Shown piece by piece: positions 18,101-25,445 of a DNA stretch of 64,000 nt. This stretch comes from Bacteroidota bacterium (lineage in GTDB: Bacteria; Bacteroidota; Bacteroidia; Chitinophagales; Chitinophagaceae): assembly GCA_023416995.1 (NCBI GenBank), contig JAEZGI010000032.1, positions 192,678 through 256,677 on the forward strand. The letters are read 5' to 3'. Within the stretch, counting starts at the first letter, position 1. Each line of letters begins with the position of its first letter. Position numbers and translations under genes: made by a program. Under the pieces are notes generated by a model. That model saw only the letters and a list, made by a program, of their open reading frames with translations. It searched no databases and was not told the DNA's origin.

Positions 18101-19608
18101 AAAAAGATCAGACACATGAAGATGAGGTTGTAGTAACAGTAAATGCGGCAACACCTGGTAATAAATCGCCTATCTCAAACGCAGGTAAAGACGTAACTAT
18201 CACGTTGCCTGTTTCGGAGGTGACACTGGATGGATCAGCATCAACCGATCCTGATGGAAAGATTGTAACATATAAATGGTTAATGGTCAGCGGCCCGGTA
18301 GGTTCAACTTTTTCAAACCAAAACAACGTAATTACCAAAGTTCAGAAACTGACTGCAGGTGAATACACATTCAGACTGCTGGTTACTGATGACAAGGGTG
18401 CGATCCATAACGCTGATGTAAAAGTTACCGTACATGCAAGTCGCCAGGAAAACAGTAAACCGGTTGCAAATGCAGGTGCCGATATCCGGATCGAGTTGCC
18501 GGTTAATAAAACTACACTGAATGGTAGCGGCACAGATGGGGATGGCAAGGTAACTGGCTACAAATGGTCACTGGTTTCAGGCCCTTCAAAGTTCAGGATA
18601 GTTAAAGCCAATGCGCCGGTATCACAACTTGAAGACCTGGTAGAAGGCACTTATGTGTTCCGCCTTACAGTAACTGATGATAAAGGGGCAACCGGCAGCG
18701 ACGATGTAACCGTGACCGTTGCAAAAAATGGTTCCGGCACACCATCCAACCAGGCACCAAATGCACAAGCAGGAGATGATGTAACAATCACTTTCCCGAT
18801 AAATAAAACGGTTGTTGACGGAAGTCGTTCATCAGATCCTAACGGACATATCGTTGCGTACAACTGGTATCGTCTTTCAGGACCGCATACAGCTACCATC
18901 GTATCAGCAAACAAGGCTGTTACCGAAATCCGCGATTTCGTAGTGGCCGGTGTATATGTATTTCGTTTGTTTGTTACCAACAATCGTGGTATAACAGATA
19001 TCGATGATGTTACGATAGTGGTGAACAATTCCGGCACGCAGACACAACGTCCCGATCAGAACCAGAAACCGGGAACGGGCCTGCAGGTGTATGCAGGTGA
19101 TGATCAGAGTGTGCAGTTGCCAACAAACAGCACAGTGCTCAGCGGTTTGGTAACAGGTGGTAATCCTGTAAGTTACAGGTGGATCAAAACATCTGGCCCG
19201 TCACGTTTCAAACTAGTGTCTCCAGATAAACTGACCACCCAATTGCAGGATCTCGGTCCGGGTGTTTATAAATTCAGACTGACCGTTACTGATGATCGTA
19301 AACAAACAGCATCACACGACATGGTGGTTACAGTGGCTCACTCCATTGCGAGGGTTGAACAACCAACATCATTAAATGCTGCTGTGTATCCAAATCCGGC
19401 ACAGGTTGAATTCAATGTTACCTTAAGAAGTAACACCAACACACCGATCACGCTTCGCGTCCACAATCAGTGGGGCCAGGTATTAAAAGCGATGACTGCG
19501 GAAAACAACTCAACGGTCGCTTTTGGCCGCGAACTGAAAACCGGTCAGTACTTCCTGATTGCCGAACAGGGTGTTCAGAAAAAAATCATCAAACTCATAA
19601 AACTATAA
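15175..19608 (+). CDS. Giant exported G8/PA14/PKD-repeat protein with T9SS sorting domain
   Basis: Predicted cell-surface or secreted protein of 1477 residues. Order seen: N-terminal SRRKFLRN (4-11) plus a hydrophobic stretch, a twin-arginine-like signal; a G8 domain at about 52-175 (GSWSDTSTWGGRIPQAGD, then GGTLEF); a repetitive beta-rich region to about 640 with many short N/G/H turns, like a right-handed beta-helix; a PA14 domain at about 645-793 (GLKGEYFNGGNF, GGGGFRLWINDELVINDW); six PKD-like repeats at about 805-1390; and a C-terminal type IX sorting domain from about 1400 (VYPNPAQVEF, ending KIIKLIKL). PA14 and G8 suggest carbohydrate binding or processing. It stands alone between two terminators. 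Any enzyme activity is unknown. Confidence 0.88.
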   Translation: MTNSRRKFLRNSSIAATGLIIATPSGAKDAKTRRTAIVCAPESITQLSGTVASVKSGSWSDTSTWGGRIPQAGDTPVIASGHTVTYNVNETTVAGVNINAGGTLEFDANKTTTLISSRNIVVQGRLVMKPSSARFVQTIRFIGIDENKVKGSTHDVLESDIGLWVMGAGRLDISGARKKSWTNLTGSAGPGTTTITVKDATNWAVGDEIFIVPTEMPDEHCWGYDNNKQEVIDHFGPKFENRIISAISGNNITLDKPLQHRHDAVVADSGKMWTAEVGNISRNVNVEGTEKGRTHMFVRSTSPQSIYYLRGKHLGPRRKQSNSAKTMLVTGRYGLHFHHCMFGSVGSIVEGCVLTDLGNRAFVPHVSHGVTLNNNIVYRGMEASFWWDFQDVSHDCVFDGNLTAYMRWNGIDNGFRGMEMNMGDGNIARNNVVVFAHAKNPHHQGAYVWNADTEGVWIFENNLSHSNRTGIFVWQNTGNNHTIVNFESYNDFVGIFHGAYINSYTYTGGYLYNALLTVKATSGNASGVRFEKMTFDGANKLPFVAELFPSPVTSGADYNAFRECTFKNYKDVALSVNTFLLSDENARKHGSLIKCNFTGKMVGFTKASLYNSKVYIQPATGNCSLVTQSGTSRIEPFAPYYYGTGRGLKGEYFNGGNFEQKAFTRLDSMIMFQQWVVDKKFAPFGVHHKITTDRYSMRWTGFVEAQYSEPYKFKTTGGGGFRLWINDELVINDWKERHKVTDAAITKPIQMEAGKKYAIRLEHNNLSGTRGFQFYWECPSMKRFVHVPQSQLYSDGNFDNRPPIVNQNPVAVAGEDVEITLPVNTVVLDGSQSDDPDGKISSFNWSMIKGPSAYAIAASNQAKTSAKDLVEGVYTFRLRVTDDKGAVHEDDKIVTVKKGTAKPVSNAGADIVITLPQNKVTLDGSASAADAKVKSYTWSKVSGPEKLKIVKANAIKTDVEQLVEGVYVFKLLVRDQKDQTHEDEVVVTVNAATPGNKSPISNAGKDVTITLPVSEVTLDGSASTDPDGKIVTYKWLMVSGPVGSTFSNQNNVITKVQKLTAGEYTFRLLVTDDKGAIHNADVKVTVHASRQENSKPVANAGADIRIELPVNKTTLNGSGTDGDGKVTGYKWSLVSGPSKFRIVKANAPVSQLEDLVEGTYVFRLTVTDDKGATGSDDVTVTVAKNGSGTPSNQAPNAQAGDDVTITFPINKTVVDGSRSSDPNGHIVAYNWYRLSGPHTATIVSANKAVTEIRDFVVAGVYVFRLFVTNNRGITDIDDVTIVVNNSGTQTQRPDQNQKPGTGLQVYAGDDQSVQLPTNSTVLSGLVTGGNPVSYRWIKTSGPSRFKLVSPDKLTTQLQDLGPGVYKFRLTVTDDRKQTASHDMVVTVAHSIARVEQPTSLNAAVYPNPAQVEFNVTLRSNTNTPITLRVHNQWGQVLKAMTAENNSTVAFGRELKTGQYFLIAEQGVQKKIIKLIKL
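17590..19345 (+). repeat. Six tandem PKD-like repeats inside the surface protein
   Basis: Six units of about 95 residues, each with the pattern NAG.D..ITLP...V.LDGS, then W..VSGP, then L.EGVYVFRL.VTDDKGA and a closing VTV. Units begin near 17590, 17880, 18165, 18450, 18740 and 19045. They are diverged at DNA level, so this is an old duplication. The sixth is the most distant (LSGLVTGGNPVSYRW). Such repeats usually act as rigid spacers. Confidence 0.85.
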
Positions 19609-19630
19609 AACAAGCAAGTGGTGAAACCCA

Positions 19631-19657
19631 GAGCCGTCGTAAGACGGCTCTTTTTTT
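19631..19657 (+). terminator. Rho-independent terminator after the surface protein
   Basis: Perfect 8-bp GC-rich stem GAGCCGTC / GACGGCTC with a GTAA loop, followed by seven T. It starts 23 bases after the stop codon. Confidence 0.9.
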
Positions 19658-19689
19658 GCAGGAAGTAAAACCTTTATTGCCTATTTTTG
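19655..19689 (+). promoter_or_regulatory. Putative Bacteroidota-type promoter for ftsE
   Basis: TATTTTTG at 19682-19689 matches TAnnTTTG. A TTTG at 19655-19658, at the end of the terminator T run, could be the -33 element, but the 23-base spacing is longer than the usual 19-21. ATG 19711 follows closely. Confidence 0.4.
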
Positions 19690-19710
19690 AATTTACAATT
19701 AAGGGTAGAT

Positions 19711-20400
19711 ATGCCGGAATTCATTATAGATCTAAAACATGTAAATATTTACCAGGGTAAAAACCTGGTTCTGCAGGACGTTAATTTCCAGGTTAGCAAG
19801 GGTGAGTTTGTGTATCTGGTAGGAAAAACCGGAACCGGGAAGTCGAGCCTGTTAAAAACTTTATATGGGGATCTTCCGCTGACAGAAGGGGAAGGCAAAG
19901 TAGTTGGATTCGACTTGCGCAAAATGGACTGGAAAAAAGTGCCCTTTCTCCGTCGTAACCTCGGAGTGGTTTTCCAGGACTTCCAGTTATTGACAGATCG
20001 GAACGTTAATGATAATCTCAAATTCGTTCTTCGTGCCACCGGTTGGAAAGACGAAAAATTGATGGATGAAAAGATTGTGGATGTTCTAGATAAAGTAGGG
20101 CTTAAATCAAAAGGGTTTAAAATGCCTTTTGAGATGAGCGGCGGCGAACAACAAAGAATTGATGTTGCCCGTGCTTTGCTGAATTCTCCCAAACTGATCC
20201 TGGCTGATGAACCGACAGGCAATCTTGATCCGGAAACTTCGGATGAGATCATGCAATTGTTGTTTCACATCTCGCGCGATTATGGTACTGCAATCGTAAT
20301 GGCAACCCATGATTATATCGTGATCAATAAGTTCCCGGCGAGGATGATCAGAACTGAAAGAGGGAAAATCTCTGATAATGCTACGATCTCGATGGATTAA
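19711..20400 (+). CDS. ftsE: Cell division ATP-binding protein FtsE
   Basis: ATPase of the FtsEX complex, which controls peptidoglycan hydrolases at the septum. The frame opens with TTG 19687; ATG 19711 is preferred because it gives the family's N-terminus (MPEFIIDLKHVNIYQG) and 229 residues. Seen: Walker A GKTGTGKS (38-45), Q-loop VVFQDFQLL, signature MSGGEQQRIDVARAL, Walker B LILADEPTGNLD and the switch histidine in ATHDY. The LLTDRNVNDNL segment is typical of FtsE. No ftsX lies next to it, which is not rare in Bacteroidota. It is separated by 18 bases from the convergent glycosyltransferase on the - strand. Confidence 0.88.
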   Translation: MPEFIIDLKHVNIYQGKNLVLQDVNFQVSKGEFVYLVGKTGTGKSSLLKTLYGDLPLTEGEGKVVGFDLRKMDWKKVPFLRRNLGVVFQDFQLLTDRNVNDNLKFVLRATGWKDEKLMDEKIVDVLDKVGLKSKGFKMPFEMSGGEQQRIDVARALLNSPKLILADEPTGNLDPETSDEIMQLLFHISRDYGTAIVMATHDYIVINKFPARMIRTERGKISDNATISMD

Positions 20401-20418
20401 TCAAACCGGCAGGGTATA

Positions 20419-21543
20419 TTACCATATCCAGTCAATTAAACGTTGCGCATTTTTTTCATTGTTAAAGCTGTCTGCCAGCAATCTTTCGCGGAGTAAAATT
20501 TCATCTTCTGTAAAAGGTTTGTGATACAGTTGGGTGACAATACTCTTGAAACCAGCCGCATTCCCTGCTATATGACAGGCAGGCTCAAAACCTGTACCCG
20601 CCACACCTGCATTATTGACCAGTGTGTGCCTTCCATTATACAAAGCGTTCAGTAATTTCAGTTTCACACCGGTTTCATTCATACTTGGCAACACATGTAT
20701 CTGTGCTTTCCCGATCATATCATTCATTTCACTCTCACCAGGGTTCGCAACTACACAACAGTTTTTTTGTCGGCGTACAAAACGGGTCAGCTTTTCTGAA
20801 GGGTTTTTTCCTGCAATCACCAACGGCACTGATATATCATTAAATACTTCGGCTACCAACCATTTAGCCGCCTTTTCATTTTCAGGCACTGAAAGATTTC
20901 CATGATAAAGACAATAACAGCCGACGCCGTCAGTCGCTTTCACTTCATTAAAACCCAGGAAGACAGGCAAATTCGCGATATTTTTTGCCTGGAAGCATTC
21001 CCTGTAATAATCTTTGTCGCGGGTAGAAACCGTTAGTATCAGCGAAACTTTTTTTACAATCTCTTTTTCATATGCTTCGAGTAACCGACTTTCAGCGCGG
21101 TAATACAATTTCTTGAACAGCCCGCCCGCCGACTTATATAGCTGATGATAATAAGTACTCTCTACATTGTGCAATCGCAATATAACCTTGCGATCTTTAA
21201 AACGGGGGTCGAGCAGGAAATGTGTGCAATGAATACCTTCCGCCAGGATAGGGTAGTCGTCTGCCAGTAATTGCTCTACAAGTGCACTGCTGTTCCGCGA
21301 ACTCACAATATAGGGTAGCCGATATGCTACGCCTTTATGACCGGTTTGCCGGGGATAATAATGAATAGACGCACAGTACTTCTCCAGTATTGGTTGCGGA
21401 GCCCGTTTATTCTGGAAACAATGTAAATGAATTTTTATCCCGGCTTCATGTAAAGCAACCAGTTTATAAAAGATATCAAATACGCCACCGAAATCAACAG
21501 GATATGGTACGTCAAGAGAAATTATGTGCAGGTGACGGTTCAA
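20419..21543 (-). CDS. Glycosyltransferase, GT4-like (GT-B fold), TTG start
   Basis: Retaining GT-B type glycosyltransferase of 374 residues. The N-terminus HIISLDVPYPVDFGGVFDIFYKL holds the glycine-rich acceptor-side loop, LRLHNVESTYY lies mid-protein, and the C-terminal half has VIAGKNPSEKL, IHVLPSMNETGVKLKLLNAL (the donor-site acidic region) and an amphipathic end. The conserved start begins within a few residues of the opening codon, and the only candidate is TTG, placed directly after the in-frame TAG of the upstream glycosyltransferase. The two genes are in one frame with no base between them, so translation is probably coupled. Substrate unknown. Confidence 0.82.
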   Translation of the reverse strand: MNRHLHIISLDVPYPVDFGGVFDIFYKLVALHEAGIKIHLHCFQNKRAPQPILEKYCASIHYYPRQTGHKGVAYRLPYIVSSRNSSALVEQLLADDYPILAEGIHCTHFLLDPRFKDRKVILRLHNVESTYYHQLYKSAGGLFKKLYYRAESRLLEAYEKEIVKKVSLILTVSTRDKDYYRECFQAKNIANLPVFLGFNEVKATDGVGCYCLYHGNLSVPENEKAAKWLVAEVFNDISVPLVIAGKNPSEKLTRFVRRQKNCCVVANPGESEMNDMIGKAQIHVLPSMNETGVKLKLLNALYNGRHTLVNNAGVAGTGFEPACHIAGNAAGFKSIVTQLYHKPFTEDEILLRERLLADSFNNEKNAQRLIDWIW

Positions 21544-22629
21544 CTATGTAATGGATTTATAAAAATTAACCAGTTTTGTTTCTTCTGTTCCCCAATTCAG
21601 TTTTTGTCTTGCTGTAAGAGCGTTTTGCTGCAGCTTATGATACAACTCGTGGTTGGTAAGCAGGATATTGATGGCACCGGCAATGGTAGCCGGCTGCAGA
21701 TCTTCTATAAGAACAGCAAAAGGGGCATCATTGTTTAAAGCACTATAAACGGGATAATTAACACATACCTGGGGCACACCGGCATGCAAATAATCAAAAA
21801 ACCTGTTTGCAAGCGAAAAATAATTGCTTTTACCTTTAGACTCAAATAAGGTAACACCAACCCAGGCGCCGATCGTATAAGTCCGAAGTTCATCAGGATT
21901 TAATTTACCTGTGAAGTGAATTTTTTCATCCAAACCATTTTCTCTGACAAGTTGCTTAGCCTGTTCCATATAATTACCATCCCCGCAGATAATCAGCCGG
22001 GCATTTACAAGCTTCATAGCAGGGATAAGCGTATTGAATGAACGACCTTCATTGACGGCTCCCTGGTAAAGTATGTATTTCGCGGGCTTGGCAGGGATCG
22101 TCAGGGAACGTAAAACCGCCATATTACTGATCACTTGATAACTTACTCCATACATCCGGTGGAATTCGTCAGCGATAGGTTGGTTCACGGTATACCCATT
22201 GCGAAACCGCGGAACCGTTTTTCGCTCGATCCATTTCCACACACGGTAAATAGAGGGACGCTCAACAATTTCCTGCATTTCGCAAAACAGTTCATGCGCA
22301 TCATATACCCTTGGGGTCTTTTTTAGTATGGAGGATAAATAACAGGGGAGGATGGTATCAAGATCAATTGCACAGATACAATCATGCCTTTTAACCAGCA
22401 GGTAAATAAATAGTCTTATATTAAATTCGGCGTAAAACAGCGCGCCGGTTTGGAATAAACATGGTAACCTTGTTTGTTCGAATGGCTGCGCAGTAAGGGG
22501 TATAGAGTCAGGCAGTTTCCGACCGATCAGTCGCACACGGTAGCCAGCGGCAGACAAACTGCTGCAGATACGTATCATCCGCTGGTCATAGCTGAGATCA
22601 TTGGTCACCGTAAAAAACAACATTTTCAT
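21544..22629 (-). CDS. Glycosyltransferase, GT4-like (GT-B fold)
   Basis: GT-B type glycosyltransferase of 361 residues. Seen: N-terminus MLFFTVTNDLSYDQRMIRIC with the usual first strand and helix, a hydrophobic segment near 70-85 that may sit on the membrane, DAHELFCEM, then ILYQGAVNEGRSFNTLI and LIICGDGNYMEQ on the donor side, and a shortened E-x7-E type region (ANRFFDYLHAGVP). It is the first gene of a two-gene - strand unit; its TAG stop touches the TTG of the next gene in the same frame. It is divergent from rpsO. Confidence 0.82.
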   Translation of the reverse strand: MKMLFFTVTNDLSYDQRMIRICSSLSAAGYRVRLIGRKLPDSIPLTAQPFEQTRLPCLFQTGALFYAEFNIRLFIYLLVKRHDCICAIDLDTILPCYLSSILKKTPRVYDAHELFCEMQEIVERPSIYRVWKWIERKTVPRFRNGYTVNQPIADEFHRMYGVSYQVISNMAVLRSLTIPAKPAKYILYQGAVNEGRSFNTLIPAMKLVNARLIICGDGNYMEQAKQLVRENGLDEKIHFTGKLNPDELRTYTIGAWVGVTLFESKGKSNYFSLANRFFDYLHAGVPQVCVNYPVYSALNNDAPFAVLIEDLQPATIAGAINILLTNHELYHKLQQNALTARQKLNWGTEETKLVNFYKSIT

Positions 22630-22755
22630 CGAACGCGGATTGGAATGGGAAACGTAAAAATATGTTTTTCCCTCCGGCAGGCGGGAACGGGCTAAAAATA
22701 TCGCGTATAGTTGAAATTTTACGGCCGAACTATCAGTAATTGCGGAATTTTTTCA

Positions 22756-22763
22756 TACCTTCG
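22756..22763 (+). promoter_or_regulatory. Putative -7 promoter element of rpsO
   Basis: TACCTTCG followed by C is one base from TAnnTTTG and lies 49 bases before the rpsO ATG. No good -33 TTG is present at 19-21 bases, so this is a partial match only. Confidence 0.4.
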
Positions 22764-22812
22764 CCGGCAATTTATAGATGAATTAATTGGATGTTTCCTA
22801 AAAAAATTTGAG

Positions 22813-23085
22813 ATGCCGTATTTAACAAACGAAAAAGTTTCCAGTATTTTTTCACAATTTGGTGGCCAGGCTACCAACACAGGTTCTATTGAGGGCCAGA
22901 TAGCGCTGTTGACGGAGCGTATTAATAGTATCTCTGCTCACCTGCAGAAGAATAAGAAAGATTTCTCCACTCACCGTGGTCTGATGAAACTGGTTGGGCA
23001 ACGTAAGAGACTGCTGAACTATCTTAGCAAAAATAACCTCCAGGGTTACCGCGCCTTGATCGAAAAACTCGGAATCAGAAAATAA
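22813..23085 (+). CDS. rpsO: 30S ribosomal protein S15
   Basis: Primary 16S rRNA-binding protein of the small subunit, contacting the h20-h22 junction. 90 residues from ATG 22813, normal for S15. Seen: FGGQATNTGSIEGQIALLTERI, the HLQKNKKDFSTHRGL loop with the conserved His/Asp/Ser, and GQRKRLLNYL; each is diagnostic. The frame is open further upstream to 22711, but those residues do not belong to S15. It is followed by pnp after a hairpin, the same gene order as in many bacteria. Confidence 0.97.
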   Translation: MPYLTNEKVSSIFSQFGGQATNTGSIEGQIALLTERINSISAHLQKNKKDFSTHRGLMKLVGQRKRLLNYLSKNNLQGYRALIEKLGIRK

Positions 23086-23117
23086 TTATTGTTATAATTA
23101 TTGAATCATATACTACT

Positions 23118-23160
23118 ATTCCCAACTCGAACTACAGTTGGGAATCGTTGTTTTGATTCT
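23118..23160 (+). terminator. Hairpin between rpsO and pnp (terminator or attenuator)
   Basis: Perfect 10-bp stem ATTCCCAACT / AGTTGGGAAT with an eight-base loop, followed by the T-rich CGTTGTTTTG. The T run is broken, so read-through into pnp is likely. It occupies the place where other bacteria have the rpsO terminator and RNA-processing site. Confidence 0.65.
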
Positions 23161-23257
23161 AATCCGGTGTTGTATCAAAAAATGTTTTTTCACTGGGTTC
23201 CGGCCTCCTTTCTTCCCGCCTTTGGAATTGCCGATGCCCAAAAAATTGAATTGAATT

Positions 23258-25396
23258 ATGCTCTCTCAACCTATTAGTACCAGTTTCGACATCGGTGGCG
23301 GCAGGATTGTTACCATCGAAACCGGCAAGCTGGCCCGCCAGGCTGACGGTGCCGTTACGGTGCGTCAGGGTAACTGCGTGTTGCTTGCAACCGTTGTAGC
23401 CAATAAAGAACCACGCGAGGGTCAGGATTTCTTCCCTTTGTCAGTGGATTACCAGGAAAAATTTGCATCAGCAGGTCGTATCCCAGGTTCGTTTTTCAAA
23501 AGAGAAGCGAGACTGAACGACTACGAAATATTAACCAGCCGGCTTATTGACCGTGCGTTAAGACCACTGTTTCCTGAAGATTATTTCTGTGATGTTCAGG
23601 TACTTATATCGCTTGTTTCAAGTGATATAGAAGTTATGCCCGATGCTCTTGCCTGTCTTGCGGCCTCCGCCGCGCTGGCAGTATCTGACATTCCAATTAA
23701 GGAAATCATCAGTGAAGTGCGCATCGCCCGTGTAAACGGAGAATTGGTTGTGAACCCCAGCCGTTCTGAGCTCGAGAATAGCGATATGGAATTCATTATC
23801 GCCGCTACCGACAAGAACCTGATGATGGTTGAAGGTGAATCAAAGGAGTGTTCGGAAGAAGATCTTATTAAAGCTTTGGAACTGGCACATGAGGCTATCC
23901 GCATCCAGATCAAAGCACAGGAAGATCTTCGTTCGAAAAAAGGCGTTACCGCGAAACGCGAATACACCAAACCTGCACAAAACGAAGAACTCAACGCAAA
24001 AGTTATTGCTTTCGCAAAAGATAAGGTTTATGAAATCGCACGTTCTGCCAGCAGCAAACATGCACGTACCGATGCGTTTAATGCGCTGAAAGACGAATTG
24101 CTCGTTGCCGTACTTGGAGAAGAGCCAGAAGATATAGATAAAAAACTCGCGAAAAAATACTACGAAGATCTTAAGTGGGAAGTTGTTCGCAACATGATCG
24201 TTGATGATCGCACCCGGTTAGATGGTCGTAAACTCGATGAGGTAAGACCATTAGCAATGGAGGTTGATCCATTACCTTCACCACACGGCTCTGCCTTATT
24301 CACCCGCGGTGAAACTCAATCACTTACAACTGTCACCTTTGGTACTCCTTTAGATGAGTTGTTAATCGAAAGTGCTGCAAAATCGGTTGATTCGAAATTC
24401 TTCCTGCATTATAACTTCCCGCCTTTCAGTACCGGCGAAGTGAAAATGATGCGTGGCCAGAGCCGTCGCGAAGTGGGCCATGGTAATCTCGCGATGCGTT
24501 CACTGAAACAAATGATGCCGGGTTCTGACTATGCGTACACCGTTCGCGTAGTGAGCGATATTCTCGAATCAAATGGTTCGTCATCTATGGCTACCGTTTG
24601 CGCCGGTTCGCTTGCGCTGATGGATGCTGGTGTGCCGATCCCTAAACACGTAAGTGGTGTTGCGATGGGTTTGATCACCCGCGCTTCTGACGGTAAATAT
24701 GCTATCCTTACAGATATACTTGGTGATGAAGATCATCTTGGAGATATGGACTTTAAGGTAACAGGTACCCGCGATGGAATCTGCGGTGTGCAGATGGACA
24801 TTAAAGTGGATGGTCTCAGCATGGATACTATGCGCCAGGCATTGGAGCAAGCCCGTGCGGGAAGGCTTCATATTCTTGATGCTATGTATGAGTGTATTTC
24901 TTCTGCACGCACCGAGGTTAAACCTCATGCACCACGCATGGAGAAACTGTTTATTGACAAAGAATTTATCGGAGCGGTTATCGGACCCCAGGGTAAGATT
25001 ATCCAGGAAATTCAACGTGAAACAGGAACTACCATCAATCTTGAAGAGGTTGGCAACTTTGGAGAAGTCAGCATCTTTAGCCCCGCTAAAGAAGGGTTAC
25101 AGAAAGCGGTTGCCTGGATCAAGGGTATCGTTGCTATGCCGGAAGTTGGTGAAACTTACGAAGCAAAAGTAAAATCTGTTATGCCTTATGGTGCTTTCGT
25201 TGAGTTTATCCCGGGCAAACAGGGATTGCTTCACATCAGCGAGGTAAGCTGGAAGCGCCTGGAAACAATGGAAGGTGTGTTGAAGGAAGGTGATTCAGTT
25301 AAGGTGAAACTGATCGGTGTAGATGCAAAAACCGGTAAGTTCAAATTGAGCCGTAAGGTTTTGATGCCGAAACCTGAGCAAAAAGAAAACCAGTAA
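23258..25396 (+). CDS. pnp: Polyribonucleotide nucleotidyltransferase (PNPase)
   Basis: Phosphorolytic 3'-5' exoribonuclease, trimeric, working in mRNA decay and RNA quality control. 712 residues, as usual. Order seen: first RNase PH domain (about 1-230, with FFPLSVDYQEKFASAGRIPG), the helical linker, second RNase PH domain (about 310-545, with SPHGSALFTRGETQ, FPPFSTGEVKMM and TDILGDEDHLGDMDFKVTGT), KH domain (IGAVIGPQGKIIQEI) and a C-terminal S1 domain (VMPYGAFVEFIPGKQGLLHISEV). The gene begins 172 bases after rpsO and ends at a strong terminator. Confidence 0.98.
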   Translation: MLSQPISTSFDIGGGRIVTIETGKLARQADGAVTVRQGNCVLLATVVANKEPREGQDFFPLSVDYQEKFASAGRIPGSFFKREARLNDYEILTSRLIDRALRPLFPEDYFCDVQVLISLVSSDIEVMPDALACLAASAALAVSDIPIKEIISEVRIARVNGELVVNPSRSELENSDMEFIIAATDKNLMMVEGESKECSEEDLIKALELAHEAIRIQIKAQEDLRSKKGVTAKREYTKPAQNEELNAKVIAFAKDKVYEIARSASSKHARTDAFNALKDELLVAVLGEEPEDIDKKLAKKYYEDLKWEVVRNMIVDDRTRLDGRKLDEVRPLAMEVDPLPSPHGSALFTRGETQSLTTVTFGTPLDELLIESAAKSVDSKFFLHYNFPPFSTGEVKMMRGQSRREVGHGNLAMRSLKQMMPGSDYAYTVRVVSDILESNGSSSMATVCAGSLALMDAGVPIPKHVSGVAMGLITRASDGKYAILTDILGDEDHLGDMDFKVTGTRDGICGVQMDIKVDGLSMDTMRQALEQARAGRLHILDAMYECISSARTEVKPHAPRMEKLFIDKEFIGAVIGPQGKIIQEIQRETGTTINLEEVGNFGEVSIFSPAKEGLQKAVAWIKGIVAMPEVGETYEAKVKSVMPYGAFVEFIPGKQGLLHISEVSWKRLETMEGVLKEGDSVKVKLIGVDAKTGKFKLSRKVLMPKPEQKENQ

Positions 25397-25416
25397 CCAG
25401 GAAATTACATAGGTAT

Positions 25417-25445
25417 ATGGCGGCCAACCGGCCGCCATTTTTTTT
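25417..25445 (+). terminator. Rho-independent terminator of pnp
   Basis: Perfect 9-bp stem ATGGCGGCC / GGCCGCCAT with loop AACC, then eight T. On the other strand it is not followed by T, so it serves pnp and not the convergent cardiolipin synthase gene, whose stop codon lies at the end of the T run. Confidence 0.92.

Noticed and set aside
17590..19345. Regular repeats that could suggest a CRISPR or minisatellite
   Set aside because: Units are about 290 bases, coding, diverged, and match the PKD-like protein pattern.
22711..22812. 34-codon N-terminal extension of rpsO
   Set aside because: S15 begins at ATG 22813; the extension overlaps the promoter-like element and has no similarity to S15.
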